Assembly: GCA_023398955.1 (NCBI GenBank)
Contig: JAEWRL010000118.1
Location: 1 to 64,000 of the forward strand
Direction: 5' to 3'
Length of the DNA stretch: 64,000 nucleotides
From: Pseudomonadota bacterium
GTDB lineage: Bacteria > Myxococcota_A > Polyangia > Polyangiales > Polyangiaceae
Made by a program: the position numbers and the translations under genes. This document shows, in pieces, positions 40,951-50,525 of this stretch. The notes under the pieces were generated by a model. The model was given only the letters and a program-made list of their open reading frames with translations. It was not told the origin of the DNA and did not search any database. Each line of letters starts with the position of its first letter. Position 1 is the first letter of the stretch.

Positions 40951-42207
40951 CTAGGGGACGCGGACAGCTCGCTCCCGAGCGTACTTCGCGGCGAGCGCAA
41001 AGGTCTCTGAGCGTGAGGCTTTGGCGAGCTCCTCATACCGGATGGCGGCTTCCGTCAACCGGTCCTCGAAGGCGGCGTCGAGAGCTTTACTGGCCGCGTC
41101 GCGGGCCGGAGGTACCCCCGCGGGGGTGGGTCCGGCGAGCACCGCATGCTGCGTCGAGTCCACGGCTGAGGAGGCTGCGGGGACAGAGCTGCTAGCGGGG
41201 CCGGAAGTCGCGGCGCCATTTGTTGCAGGGGTAGTGGCCGACGCGGTGGGTCGCCCGGAAGCACTGGCGGGCGCAGCCGCAGGAACGCGGGAGCCCGACA
41301 CCTTGGACCGGGGCTCCGGCGCGGGCTCCCAGATGACGGCGAAGTACCCGGCAAAGGGGAGGACGATCATAGTGATCCTCATGGGCCACGAGGTTCCCCG
41401 CCAGCCCGCCTTCATCCGAGCCAACGCCGAAGCCTTCGTCGCCGAGGTGCCGGTAGGAGTAACGTCACCTTCCTCCGGCAATGCCCGCTGCTCGCGGAAG
41501 GCGACGCCGCCCTCGTGCGATCCCACCTGGCCCGGCGGACCAATCAGCGGCGACCCCGCGAGTTCGCTCGCGGCGACCCGCTCCGCCAAGTTGCGCAGCG
41601 CCCCTCCATCACTCATCGTGCTCGGTGAAGCGTCCTCCCTCACCACGAGCGATTCACCAGTGTCGATGACGAGGGTCGGAGGGGCCTCCCTGCGGTTTCC
41701 TCGGGCTGCTGCCCCATCCCCGGGTAGTGCACTGGAGGTCGCGCCGGGCGGGGCCCCCGACGCGCCCGCTGCAGCACGTGTCTCCAGGACCACCGTGTCG
41801 CGCGCCGAGGAACGTCGACGCGGGCCCTGCAGCAGTCCAGCGCCGTGGGGTGGATTGGATGAGAGCCCCACAGCCGGGATCTCCTCGCAATGCACTCGAA
41901 AACAGGCCCCATGGAAGACGATGTCCGAATTGACGGAAACTGGGGACCACCCTTCGGACAAAGGCGCGCCACCGACACTGACAACAGGGTCCGGCGGCCC
42001 CGGTGGAGGGGAAATGTGGAGTTGCCGACCGTCGAACGCCAAGTAGAACTGAACGTCCGGGACCCCAGGTGCGTCAACTAGCCACAGGCCCCGCCTTCCG
42101 ACGCTGAACGGCTGAGTCTGCTCACCCCAGACGAACTCGTGCCGGGACGGGCTAGCAGCTCCGCTCACCACACTGACCACTGTACGGAGTGCCGGCATCT
42201 GTGTCAT
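40951..42207 (-). CDS. FHA-like single-pass membrane protein of the Tad locus
   Basis: 418 residues. Residues 1-100 form a degenerate FHA-like domain (FSVGRRGLWLVDAPG, LHISP, VFHGACFRV). A long Pro/Ala-rich acidic linker precedes one membrane helix near residue 305 (TMIVLPFAGYFAVIW). The C-terminus, after an Ala/Ser-rich linker, has a helical repeat (AFEDRLTEAAIRYEELAKA) like a half TPR. Its start overlaps the CpaF stop by four bases (ATGA), so it is the last gene of the minus-strand Tad operon. A link between phosphothreonine signalling and the pilus ATPase is inferred. Confidence 0.75.
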   Translation of the reverse strand: MTQMPALRTVVSVVSGAASPSRHEFVWGEQTQPFSVGRRGLWLVDAPGVPDVQFYLAFDGRQLHISPPPGPPDPVVSVGGAPLSEGWSPVSVNSDIVFHGACFRVHCEEIPAVGLSSNPPHGAGLLQGPRRRSSARDTVVLETRAAAGASGAPPGATSSALPGDGAAARGNRREAPPTLVIDTGESLVVREDASPSTMSDGGALRNLAERVAASELAGSPLIGPPGQVGSHEGGVAFREQRALPEEGDVTPTGTSATKASALARMKAGWRGTSWPMRITMIVLPFAGYFAVIWEPAPEPRSKVSGSRVPAAAPASASGRPTASATTPATNGAATSGPASSSVPAASSAVDSTQHAVLAGPTPAGVPPARDAASKALDAAFEDRLTEAAIRYEELAKASRSETFALAAKYARERAVRVP

Positions 42208-43361
42208 CGCGTGAGTTGTCCGTGCTGACCTGTGCCTGCAGCAGCCAGGGACGCCTGGCGCGCGGCCTCGATGATTGGATCCGGAAGGGTGACGCCGTGC
42301 TCCTCGAGTTGATGCATGCACGTGGGGAGAACCCCCGTGGGGAGCAGCTCGCTCACGATACTCCCCTGCTGATCCATACCGTGATAGCGCCTTACGAAAA
42401 TGTCCTGCAGGTTGTACTTCTGACGCTCGAGGTCGAAGCCGAGGACCTCCGTGATGTGCGTCACTTTGCGGCTCCCGTCCTGTAAGCGCGACACCTGCAC
42501 GACGAGCTGAACTCCTGACCCGATCTGCGTCCGCATGGCGTTGAATGGCATTTCCACGTCGCTCATCATCGCCATCGTCTCCAGACGAGTCATCGTATCA
42601 CGGGGATAGCTCGCATGCAGCGTGCCCATGCATCCGCCGTGCCCGCTGGTCATTGCTTGCACGATGTCGAGAGCCTCTCCCCCGCGTATCTCGCCGACGA
42701 TGACGCGATCGGGGCGCATGCGCAGCGTCGCCCTGAACAGATCCCTGATGCTGACCGCGCCCCTCCCCTTGGGATCCGCGGGACGGGCTTCGAGCTGCAC
42801 GACGTGCGGCTTTTGGAACTGGATCTCGCGCGAATCCTCGATGACGACGACCCGCTCGCCATCCGGGATGAAGCTCGACAGCGCATTGAGCATGGAGGTC
42901 TTCCCACTGCCGGTCCCGCCGGCAATGATGACGTTGAGCTTCGCTATGACGAATGCCTGCAGGGCAGCCGCCGCCACGCCTGGCATCGAGCCAAACTGCA
43001 CGAGGCGCTCGACGGTCAGCGTTTCCTTGAAGAAGCGACGGATTGCCACGTGGGGCCCATCCGGGGCAATCGGTGGGATCAGGGCCTCCACGCGCGAGCC
43101 GTCGGGGAATCGACCCTCGAGGATCGGATGCTCCTCGCTGACGCGTTTGCCGACGAATTGGGACAGGTTCCTGAGCGCCGCCATGAGCGCTTCGCGGGAC
43201 GGAAAGCGCGCATCCGTGAGCTCGAGTTTCCCACGCCGTTCGATGTAAATCTGGTTCGGCCCATTGATCATGACCTCGCTGACCGAGGGGTCTTCGAGGA
43301 AGGGCACGATCGGTTCGAAGAACTGTAAGACGGTCTCCTCGAATATCTTCGTCGAGATCAT
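42204..43361 (-). CDS. cpaF: CpaF/TadA-type secretion ATPase without FHA domain (second paralogue)
   Basis: 385 residues, a full GspE/TadA-type ATPase. N-terminal domain: FFEPIVPFLEDPSVSEVMING. Walker A AGGTGSGKTS, Asp box VVVIEDSREIQ, Walker B RVIVGEIRGGEALDIVQAM and His box GTLHASYPRDT are all intact. It lacks the FHA extension of the other ATPase of the locus. Tad systems normally rely on one CpaF for both extension and retraction, so a second active-looking copy suggests division of labour. Four-base overlaps on both sides bind it to the operon. Confidence 0.9.
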   Translation of the reverse strand: MISTKIFEETVLQFFEPIVPFLEDPSVSEVMINGPNQIYIERRGKLELTDARFPSREALMAALRNLSQFVGKRVSEEHPILEGRFPDGSRVEALIPPIAPDGPHVAIRRFFKETLTVERLVQFGSMPGVAAAALQAFVIAKLNVIIAGGTGSGKTSMLNALSSFIPDGERVVVIEDSREIQFQKPHVVQLEARPADPKGRGAVSIRDLFRATLRMRPDRVIVGEIRGGEALDIVQAMTSGHGGCMGTLHASYPRDTMTRLETMAMMSDVEMPFNAMRTQIGSGVQLVVQVSRLQDGSRKVTHITEVLGFDLERQKYNLQDIFVRRYHGMDQQGSIVSELLPTGVLPTCMHQLEEHGVTLPDPIIEAARQASLAAAGTGQHGQLTR

Positions 43362-43933
43362 GGGTCGCTCCTCCTGAGGCGAGCGCGCGCACGCTCTGCC
43401 AGTGGACCGCTCGGGCTCAGGCGCAGGTACTGCACGTCGTGATAGTCGGCCCTCTCCACGAGCTCCCCCTGCTCGCGCAACACGGTCGCGAGCGCGAAGT
43501 GCGCGTCAGGCCACTCGGGACGCGCACGGACCACTTCCTCCAGGTACTTCTGCGCATTCGCCGTATCTCCGATCACGGCAAAGATGGAGCCTGCGGCAAA
43601 CCTGACCTCGATGTCGCTTGGATGCCGATACAGGTAATCCTGTGCGTACTGGAGCGCGGCTGGGTACCGCTGATCGACGACGCAGACACGGATGAGACGC
43701 TGCACGATCTGCCTTTCGTCGCCCCCCGCCTTCAGAGCCGCCACGTAGTACTGTTCGGCGCGAATCATGTCGCCCAGGGACGCCGACGCCTCTCCCTTCC
43801 GGAAGAGCTGGTCCGCGCTCGACTCCCTCTCGATGGTCTCCCGGTCCTTCTGCGCTTGCGTCATGGCGCTGCCGCAAGCACTCGTGGCGAACGCGAGGGT
43901 CAGGAGCACCCCGATGACAGTCAGAGGCTTCAC
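43358..43933 (-). CDS. TadD-like TPR lipoprotein
   Basis: 191 residues. The signal peptide ends in lipobox ATSAC. Three to four TPR units follow (DQLFRKGEASASLGDMIRAEQYY, RYPAALQYAQDYLYRHPSD, GDTANAQKYLEEVVRARPEWPDAHFAL). TadD-type lipoproteins help place or assemble the Tad secretin in the outer membrane. Four-base overlaps with both neighbours show strict co-translation. Confidence 0.85.
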   Translation of the reverse strand: MKPLTVIGVLLTLAFATSACGSAMTQAQKDRETIERESSADQLFRKGEASASLGDMIRAEQYYVAALKAGGDERQIVQRLIRVCVVDQRYPAALQYAQDYLYRHPSDIEVRFAAGSIFAVIGDTANAQKYLEEVVRARPEWPDAHFALATVLREQGELVERADYHDVQYLRLSPSGPLAERARARLRRSDP

Positions 43934-44802
43934 CTTTTGCCCTTCGAGGTCTTTGCCTCCAGCTGTTTGGAGACTTGGCCGAGCCAGGTGACGTACTTGC
44001 CAGTTTGCCCGTCCGTCAACTTGCGCAGCACGTTGACGTCCTGAAGGGCGATCTCATAGTCCTCGACCTTCAACATGTGAGAGAGGCGCAAGCGCCGGGT
44101 GCGGAAGTCCAGGGTCAAGTCTTGCTTCAGTGTGGCCGCAGACTCCAAGGCCTCGGTCGCTCGCTCTGCCAGCCCCCCCTCCTTGAAGCATGCTGCTGCG
44201 GTCTCGTAGAGGACGACGGCCGCAGTGCCCTCCGAAGTGTCGAATGGCATTCGCTCTCGCTTGCCTTCGGCGGCGCTCAGCTGATCCTCCGCAAGGGCCG
44301 TCGCCTTGACCGGGTTGGATTGGGGGCACGTGCGCTCGACTGCCTTGAACAACTCCATGTCCTGCGTGGGGGGCGGGACGATGGGCGCCTCGCTCTCGGC
44401 GAGGAGCAGGTACATCGCGGCACCGAAGGCAGCGATGAGTCCGAGCTGGACCACGGGACTGGACTCCTTCTTCTTCGATGCTGACGCGCCTGCTCCCTCG
44501 GCCGCGTCAGCAACGAAGGTGACGAAGATCCGCACCTGGCCGATTCCCAGCACGTCGTTTGGCGTCAGGACGCTCTGCGTGAGCGGCATATCCCGAACCG
44601 TGGCCGGTGGCTTGTCGACCTTGGCCTCGGCCCGGAGGGTTCCCCCGATGACCTCGATGAGAACGTGCTCGTAGGCTGCCTGATCCACGGGAAGGCGCAC
44701 GTCGCAGTGCGACGCGCTGCCGATGAGAGCGCGCTCGCTCTCCACGACGGCGGACTCCCGATGACCGGAGGGATGACGGATGTCGAACTGAATGATGCCC
44801 AT
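43930..44802 (-). CDS. FHA-domain membrane protein with TPR-like periplasmic part
   Basis: 290 residues. FHA-like domain at about 20-95 (ALIGSASHCDVRLP, YEHVLIEVIGGTLRAEA, DVLGIGQVRIFV), one membrane helix near 130 (VVQLGLIAAFGAAMYLLLA) and a helical C-terminal region with repeated TPR-like elements (VLYETAAACFKEGGLAERATEALESAA). It starts 22 bases after TadC. Similar FHA plus membrane proteins accompany myxobacterial Tad loci. The phosphorylated partner is unknown; Ser/Thr kinases such as the one at 6-9 kb exist in the genome. Confidence 0.75.
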   Translation of the reverse strand: MGIIQFDIRHPSGHRESAVVESERALIGSASHCDVRLPVDQAAYEHVLIEVIGGTLRAEAKVDKPPATVRDMPLTQSVLTPNDVLGIGQVRIFVTFVADAAEGAGASASKKKESSPVVQLGLIAAFGAAMYLLLAESEAPIVPPPTQDMELFKAVERTCPQSNPVKATALAEDQLSAAEGKRERMPFDTSEGTAAVVLYETAAACFKEGGLAERATEALESAATLKQDLTLDFRTRRLRLSHMLKVEDYEIALQDVNVLRKLTDGQTGKYVTWLGQVSKQLEAKTSKGKR

Positions 44803-44824
44803 GTTGCCCCGCGCTATGTCCTCA

Positions 44825-45727
44825 TTACGAAGCCTGAACTCTCATCACTATGGGAGCGACGATCAGGATCAGAATGGCCAGGAAGACCAGGATCAGCGGC
44901 CCGAGCATCGCGACGCCGGCCTTGGCCGCTGCCTCTTCGGCTCGGACGGTGCGCTTGCGGCGTGCGACCTCCGCCTGGATGCGCAGGACATCCGCGACGG
45001 GGTTGCCGCGAAGCTCTGCCTGGACCACCGCGCCCACGAACTCGATGACCAGATCGGCGGGGATTCGCGCCGCGAAGGCTTCGAGGGCCTCCCGACGAGT
45101 CCGCCCGAGCTGCAGGTTCTGGAGCATCAGTGTGAACTCCTCGACCACGGGATCCGTCGCGTTGCCGGACTTCTCCACGACCTGTCGGACCGCGCCCGGA
45201 AAGTCCAGCCCCGCGCCGACAGCGAGAGCGAGCAGGTCGATGGCATAGGGCAACCGGCGGGTGACTTCCTTCATGCGATCTGCAGCGCCGCTGGATATGC
45301 GCATGTAGGGCTGCGCGGCGCAGAGGAGAAGACCAGCGATGGCAATGATGTTGCCCATGCCAGAGAGCCACCCCAGAACGAAGCCCACGGTTCCACCGAC
45401 CAGCCCCGTGACCAAGCTGAGCCCGACTACTTCCTCCGGCAGTAGCCCCATGAAATCGCCGGACAGAGAGATGCGCCGGTTCAAGTCGTCGTGCAGGCGC
45501 TTGGACATGAGGCCGTAGCAGCGGGCCCCGAGCCAGCGGACGAGAGGTTCCACGGAAGACCAGAGGGGCACGCTCTCTAGCGCGCGCTGGCGCTTGAGGC
45601 CGCGCAGACCCAGCCTCTTCCCGCTGGCCGTGGGCGCCGTCGCCGCAGCCCACGTGATCGCGAAGAGCCCGCTCGCGACTGCAGCGACCGCGAGCCATTG
45701 AAGGAGCGTCAGTCGGTCCAGGCTCAT
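44825..45727 (-). CDS. tadC: TadC inner-membrane platform protein
   Basis: 300 residues of the GspF/TadC platform type. An N-terminal membrane helix, two central helices (EEVVGLSLVTGLVGGTVGFVL, IIAIAGLLLCAAQPYM), the conserved cytoplasmic core (RRLPYAIDLLALAVGAGLDFPGAVRQVVEKS, LGRTRREALEAFAARIP) and a C-terminal helix (PLILVFLAILILIVAPIV). It forms the motor platform with TadB. Four-base overlap with tadB; the longer open frame upstream is antisense noise over tadB. Confidence 0.92.
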   Translation of the reverse strand: MSLDRLTLLQWLAVAAVASGLFAITWAAATAPTASGKRLGLRGLKRQRALESVPLWSSVEPLVRWLGARCYGLMSKRLHDDLNRRISLSGDFMGLLPEEVVGLSLVTGLVGGTVGFVLGWLSGMGNIIAIAGLLLCAAQPYMRISSGAADRMKEVTRRLPYAIDLLALAVGAGLDFPGAVRQVVEKSGNATDPVVEEFTLMLQNLQLGRTRREALEAFAARIPADLVIEFVGAVVQAELRGNPVADVLRIQAEVARRKRTVRAEEAAAKAGVAMLGPLILVFLAILILIVAPIVMRVQAS

Positions 45728-46587
45728 AGATCCACCTTGAGGACTCGGCGCGCCACGAGCAGCGCCGCAAGCCAGAGGATGAGTGCCACACCCGTGATCA
45801 GGCTGCCGACGAAGGTCGTCTGAAGCGGCGTGAAGTACTCCGGGTCGACGAGAACGAAGATATAGGAGATCACGAAGGGAAAAACCGCGAGCACCCAGAG
45901 CTGAGCCCGCGCCTCGGCAGTCTTGGTCTTGACCACTCCCTGGAGCCGATTCATCTCGCGAATCGTCGCGGCGGTCGTCTCCAGGACGTGCGGGAGATTG
46001 CCCCCCACCTGGAGACCGATGAGCAGCGACGAGAGGGCCGCGTCGAGCTCGGTGCTGCGGAGACGACCGGTCATGTTCAGCAGCGCCTGCTCGAGCGAGC
46101 TTCCTACGCGCATCTCCTTGAGGAGTCGATCGATCTCCTGCTGCATGGGCGCTGGCAAGATGGGAGCCAGAGAGGCAACGGCTGCCGAAGGACTGGGCAC
46201 CGTCTTCAGGGCATTCGCCAACCCGAGTATGAATCCGTCGACCTGCGCCTCGAGCTTGCTGATGTGTTCTTTGCGCTTCCGCTGCAGGTGAATGCTCGGT
46301 CCAAGCGCCACCAGGGCGACCCCGGCATACCAGTAGGGAATGGCAAGCCACATGCCCAAGCCCGTCATGACGGCTGCGAGGACGAGCTGTATCGCGGCGA
46401 TGCGCTCGCCGGATCCGCTAAGAAAGAGCAGGCGGAGGTGCCGGTTCAGGCTCGCGATGTACTGGCGGTAGTAACGGGTCAGGATCGTATCCCCCGACAG
46501 CGTGTCGTAGGCGATGATCCCGATCCCGAGAGCGACGAGGACGATTCCACCGTGTCGCATCAGCAGCGGGGAGAGGGCCCAGGTCAC
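45724..46587 (-). CDS. tadB: TadB inner-membrane platform protein
   Basis: 287 residues from a GTG that overlaps the FHA-CpaF stop as GTGA. GspF-type core: KLEAQVDGFILGLANALKTVPS, EMRVGSSLEQALLNMTGRLRSTELDAALSSLLIG and GGNLPHVLETTAATIREMNRL, with membrane helices before and after. It pairs with TadC and converts ATPase motion into pilus assembly. Confidence 0.92.
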   Translation of the reverse strand: MTWALSPLLMRHGGIVLVALGIGIIAYDTLSGDTILTRYYRQYIASLNRHLRLLFLSGSGERIAAIQLVLAAVMTGLGMWLAIPYWYAGVALVALGPSIHLQRKRKEHISKLEAQVDGFILGLANALKTVPSPSAAVASLAPILPAPMQQEIDRLLKEMRVGSSLEQALLNMTGRLRSTELDAALSSLLIGLQVGGNLPHVLETTAATIREMNRLQGVVKTKTAEARAQLWVLAVFPFVISYIFVLVDPEYFTPLQTTFVGSLITGVALILWLAALLVARRVLKVDL

Positions 46588-48338
46588 AGGTAGCGCTCCC
46601 CTGGCTTGATGAGGCCCATGACGAGGAACTGGTCGAGGAAGCTTGGTAGAAAGCCGGTCGCGCGGAACTCTCCAACGACAGCGCCATCGGGCGCGGTGCC
46701 GGTACGAATGAAACGGAAGATATCCACCATCTCGATATCTCCCTCGTCTCCGACGCCGGTCACCTCGCTGATGGCGGTGATTTTGCGACTGCCGTCGGAG
46801 AGACGCGACTGTTGGACCAGCAGGTGGACCGCCCCGGCGATCTGCTCGCGAATCGCTCGCACCGGCAGCTCGAGCCCGGACATGAGCACCAAGGTCTCCA
46901 GACGCGCGATCGCCTCGCGCGGTGAGTTCGCGTGAGTCGTGGTGAGCGACCCATCGTGACCCGTGTTCATGGCTTGCAACATGTCCAGCGCCTCACCCCC
47001 ACGGCATTCGCCGACGACGATCCGGTCCGGTCGCATGCGCAAGGCGTTCTTGACGAGGTCGCGGATCGTGTACTCGCCCTTTCCCTCCATGTTGGCGGGC
47101 CGGGTCTCGAGGGAGACGACATGCGGCTGATTCAGCTGCAGCTCTGCGGCATCCTCGATGGTGACGATGCGTTCCCCGGGCGGGATGGCGGCCGATAGCA
47201 CGTTGAGGAGCGTGGTCTTCCCGCTGCCAGTGCCCCCCGCGATCACGATGTTCTTCTTCGCCATCACGCTTCGCGTCAAAAAGCGCCCCATCTCCATCGT
47301 CAGGGCGCCGAAGCTCACGAGCTTGTCGAGGGTAAGGGGCGACTTCGAGAACTTCCGAATGGTGATGGCGGACCCGCGCAGGGCGAGGGGGCGAATCACC
47401 GCATTGACGCGTGAACCGTCGCGCAAGCGTGCGTCGACGATGGGCGAAGACTCGTCGATGCGGCGCCCGAGGGGTGTCACGATGCGCTCGATGATCGCAC
47501 GGACCCGCTCGTCGTCGGTGAAGCGAGCTTGCGCACGCGAGAGCTTGCCCGCCCGCTCGACGTAGATGGTATCGGGGTCGACAACCATGATCTCGCTGAC
47601 GAGCGGATCGCTGACGAGGCTCTCGAGCGGCCCAAGTCCCAAGGCCTCATCCACCATCTCACCGACCAGAGCATCCCGATCCACATCCTCCGGGATACGT
47701 TGATCGAGGGACTGCACGATGCGACGCAGGGCGGTCAAGACCTTGGGCCGCAATGAGGGGTCATCGAGGCGCGCGGCCTCGACAGTGGCCAAGTCCAAGT
47801 GCTCCAGGAGCAACCGGTGGATCTCCCGGCGAAGCTCGACGGCGGCAACCCGCTCGGCGAACTGCGCGAGCTCCCTGTTCCGCTCTTCGGCGCCTCCTCG
47901 CGACGCAGGTGGTGCAGGATCCGTGGGCCTCTGCTCGGCACGAGCCTGGCCTACCACGTCGCCCGCAGCAGCGCCTCGCACGGGGTCGACCGGTGGCGAG
48001 CCTTGATCCGGGTCTCGGCGCTGCGGGTTGGGGGGCGCGCGATACCCGAGAGGCACGACCATGATGGTGAATTCACCGATTGTCAGAGGGGTCCCGAGGG
48101 GGACCTGGGCCGCGCCATTATTGACGAACCGCGTCCCCGCGAGGGTTCCGTTGCGGGAAGTGTCCCGCACCTGAAGCATGGCGCCGACCACCTCGACGCT
48201 GGCGTGGTTTCGCGAGACGTGGCCGCTCTCGAGCGCCAGCGCGCACTCGGGCCCTCGCCCGATGGTCAGCGGCTTCGTCCCATCGACCCGGCGTCGTTCC
48301 TGGCCGTTACCGCTCGATATGACGACTTCCAGTTGCAT
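46584..48338 (-). CDS. cpaF: FHA-domain-fused CpaF/TadA ATPase
   Basis: 584 residues. Residues 1-95 are an FHA domain (PLTIGRGPECALALE, VSRNHASVEV, SRNGTLAGTRFVNNG); a linker follows and residues about 150-575 are a complete CpaF ATPase. Walker A is AGGTGSGKTT, the Asp box VTIEDAAELQ, Walker B RIVVGECRGGEALDMLQAM and the His box TTHANSPREA. Fusion of FHA to the pilus ATPase is typical of myxobacterial Tad systems and implies control by threonine phosphorylation. It is probably the main assembly motor. Confidence 0.93.
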   Translation of the reverse strand: MQLEVVISSGNGQERRRVDGTKPLTIGRGPECALALESGHVSRNHASVEVVGAMLQVRDTSRNGTLAGTRFVNNGAAQVPLGTPLTIGEFTIMVVPLGYRAPPNPQRRDPDQGSPPVDPVRGAAAGDVVGQARAEQRPTDPAPPASRGGAEERNRELAQFAERVAAVELRREIHRLLLEHLDLATVEAARLDDPSLRPKVLTALRRIVQSLDQRIPEDVDRDALVGEMVDEALGLGPLESLVSDPLVSEIMVVDPDTIYVERAGKLSRAQARFTDDERVRAIIERIVTPLGRRIDESSPIVDARLRDGSRVNAVIRPLALRGSAITIRKFSKSPLTLDKLVSFGALTMEMGRFLTRSVMAKKNIVIAGGTGSGKTTLLNVLSAAIPPGERIVTIEDAAELQLNQPHVVSLETRPANMEGKGEYTIRDLVKNALRMRPDRIVVGECRGGEALDMLQAMNTGHDGSLTTTHANSPREAIARLETLVLMSGLELPVRAIREQIAGAVHLLVQQSRLSDGSRKITAISEVTGVGDEGDIEMVDIFRFIRTGTAPDGAVVGEFRATGFLPSFLDQFLVMGLIKPGERYL

Positions 48339-48368
48339 GGTCTCACCCGCGTTGCGCGTGACCTGGCA

Positions 48369-49697
48369 TCAGCGAGGGATGTCCACGCCGCCGCCAGGAC
48401 GACTGTCGAACGCCCGCACTTCCTCCAGATCGCCGTCGTACTCCTCGAACTTCCTCAAGGCGCGGTCAACCATCTCGGCTCCAGCTGTGGGCACCGCCTG
48501 GATGACGCTGGGCACGACGAAGATGGCTCCCTCCGTCTCGAGGCGTGAACGAGAATGCGAGCCGAAGAGGAACCCGAGCAGCGGGATTTCGCTGAGCCCG
48601 GGGAGTCCTGTGACGCTCCGCTCCAGGGATTCCGATCGGATCCCGGACAGAACCAGGGACTGCCCGAGCTTGAGGCTCACGTTCGTTGTGAGCTTCGACA
48701 CCATACGACCCGGTAGCGGTGTCCCCGCAGCCGAAGCCGTGAGATCGCTCACGTCGGCGACGAGGCTCAGATGAAGCTCGCGACTGGCCTCGTCATAGCT
48801 CGGTAGAACAGTGATGGCAGTGCCATAGAGTATCTTCTCGATTCCGATCGTCAGGCCCGTGTTGACGGCGAAGTTCTGCTCGCCGCCGCTGGAGTAGCTC
48901 GCCTCTGCTTCGTTGTTCGTGATGACCGTTGCATGCTTCAGGACCTTCGCCCACCCGTTGCGCGAAGCCAGGTCCAGGCGAGGCAGTGCCTCTCCGCTGA
49001 TGGTTGCCGTCGCGGAGCTGGGCGCTGATGCGAGGAAATCATAATTGTACTCTGCCGTGACATTCCCCACGACAGTTTGGGGCCAGGCGATACCAACGCC
49101 ATAGCTCGAATTTCGGTCGTACTGCACGAAGTAGAAGTCGATGCGGATCAGGTGCTTCTTGATCTCCGCGCCCCCGCGCGGCGCGCCTCCGATGCGCCCT
49201 ATTTCGGCGAGCGACATCACCTGATTGGGATAGAGCGAGGCGACCTGCTGGACCCGCCGCAGGTCCGCTTCGGTCGCGACCTGACCGTCGATCACGATCT
49301 GCGCCCCAATCCGGCGGGTCCGAACCCCCATGCCTGCCAGCAGCTGCTCGAGCTCCTTCTCGACCTGATCGGGGGACCGTGCGAAGACGTTGATGTTCAA
49401 CGTGCGCTGACTGCCGTCCGTATGAATCAGTAGGAGCGTCGTCGAGCCGGGCTTGCGCCCTACTATCACGAACTGGCTGGCATCAGTGGTCAGCTTGACG
49501 TCAACGACGCCCGCGATACCCTCGGAGTAGTTCTTGACGTTGCGTGCCGAAATCGTGCGAGTCTCGCCCACGGCCAACGCGATCTCATTGGCGTCCTCCG
49601 ACGGGGCTTCCGCTGCCTGGGCATGAGCCGATGGCGATGGGGCAGCAGAGAAGAGCAAGCACGCCAGCGAAATGGCGATGGACCCTAGGCGCTTCAT
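48369..49697 (-). CDS. cpaC: CpaC/RcpA-type outer-membrane secretin
   Basis: 442 residues with a cleavable signal peptide (ACLLFSAAPSPSAHA). N-terminal domains include the BON-like element (QIVIDGQVATEADLRRVQQVASLYP). The secretin core has VGIAWPQTVVGN, ALPRLDLASRNGWAKVLKHATVITNNEAEASY and the C-terminal signature VSLKLGQSLVLSGI...GLPGLSEIPLLGFLFGSHS. It forms the outer-membrane channel of the pilus. Its start overlaps the cpaB stop by four bases. Confidence 0.93.
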   Translation of the reverse strand: MKRLGSIAISLACLLFSAAPSPSAHAQAAEAPSEDANEIALAVGETRTISARNVKNYSEGIAGVVDVKLTTDASQFVIVGRKPGSTTLLLIHTDGSQRTLNINVFARSPDQVEKELEQLLAGMGVRTRRIGAQIVIDGQVATEADLRRVQQVASLYPNQVMSLAEIGRIGGAPRGGAEIKKHLIRIDFYFVQYDRNSSYGVGIAWPQTVVGNVTAEYNYDFLASAPSSATATISGEALPRLDLASRNGWAKVLKHATVITNNEAEASYSSGGEQNFAVNTGLTIGIEKILYGTAITVLPSYDEASRELHLSLVADVSDLTASAAGTPLPGRMVSKLTTNVSLKLGQSLVLSGIRSESLERSVTGLPGLSEIPLLGFLFGSHSRSRLETEGAIFVVPSVIQAVPTAGAEMVDRALRKFEEYDGDLEEVRAFDSRPGGGVDIPR

Positions 49698-50464
49698 TGA
49701 TTGATCCCTCTTTCGAGCCGAACGGGCCGAGTGCGACGCTGACTCTGGACGGCTTGGCGCGCCGCAGTGTCGAACAACTCGGCCCGGCTCACGTCTGGCG
49801 GCACTTCCTGAGTTCTCGGATCGTTGTTGCTCCGCACTATCGCGGAAACACGACCTATCGTCATAGCGAGGCTGAGGAGCTGCGCCTCCTGCAGTGTTAC
49901 GCTCACCGTCAAGAGGCTGGAGCGAGTGACGGGGCTCCGCTCGGTGCTCCTTTCGACGCTGGTATCGAGCCCTGCCGCCAGCACCAGGACGCGCTGCAAG
50001 AGCACGCTCGCTGTACGTCCCTCACCATCGACGCTGAGCAGATCGACGAAGTCGCCTGGACGGATCAGCTGCAGGACTTCATCGTGGGCAACGCGAATCG
50101 GCATAGCCCGATTCCCTGGTTGCACCAGGGAGCTGAGGTCACGGTGCTCGTCGCTCGTCGCGACGACATCCGTCCAAACAAGGGTCTGCAGCACGGGCAC
50201 TTTGGTGACGGTGCGCAGATTCAAGAGCTTGCCACGATCCGCCGCGCGAATCGCACGATCGTCGACATACGCCTGTGGTATCGACCGCACGCCCAACTGC
50301 TCCGCGGTAATGACGCTGCCTCGCTCGATGGGCTGCGCCGCGACCAACACGTCGACCTTGGCACCGCCCGAGGCTTCCTCCTCGAAGCGCTGCATGTACA
50401 GGATCTGCAGAACCACCCCCAAGAGGGCGACGGCGACGCCTAACAACAGGGGACGAGCTTTCAT
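49694..50464 (-). CDS. cpaB: CpaB/RcpC-type pilus assembly protein
   Basis: 256 residues from the ATG at 50464. One N-terminal membrane helix (LLLGVAVALLGVVLQILYM) is followed by a SAF/AFP-III-like domain (KVDVLVAAQPIERGSVITAEQLGVRSIP) and the RcpC/CpaB domain (MPIRVAHDEVLQLIRPGDFVDLLSV, VSVTLQEAQLLSLAMTIGRVSAIVRSNND). It supports the secretin in the periplasm. The upstream extension to 50521 lacks a good start site. Confidence 0.9.
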   Translation of the reverse strand: MKARPLLLGVAVALLGVVLQILYMQRFEEEASGGAKVDVLVAAQPIERGSVITAEQLGVRSIPQAYVDDRAIRAADRGKLLNLRTVTKVPVLQTLVWTDVVATSDEHRDLSSLVQPGNRAMPIRVAHDEVLQLIRPGDFVDLLSVDGEGRTASVLLQRVLVLAAGLDTSVERSTERSPVTRSSLLTVSVTLQEAQLLSLAMTIGRVSAIVRSNNDPRTQEVPPDVSRAELFDTAARQAVQSQRRTRPVRLERGINQ

Positions 50465-50525
50465 AGGTGCTGGGATGCCCTTCTCTGCCCGGCTACTGCG
50501 GGCAGGAGGAAAATGCCGCACTCGG

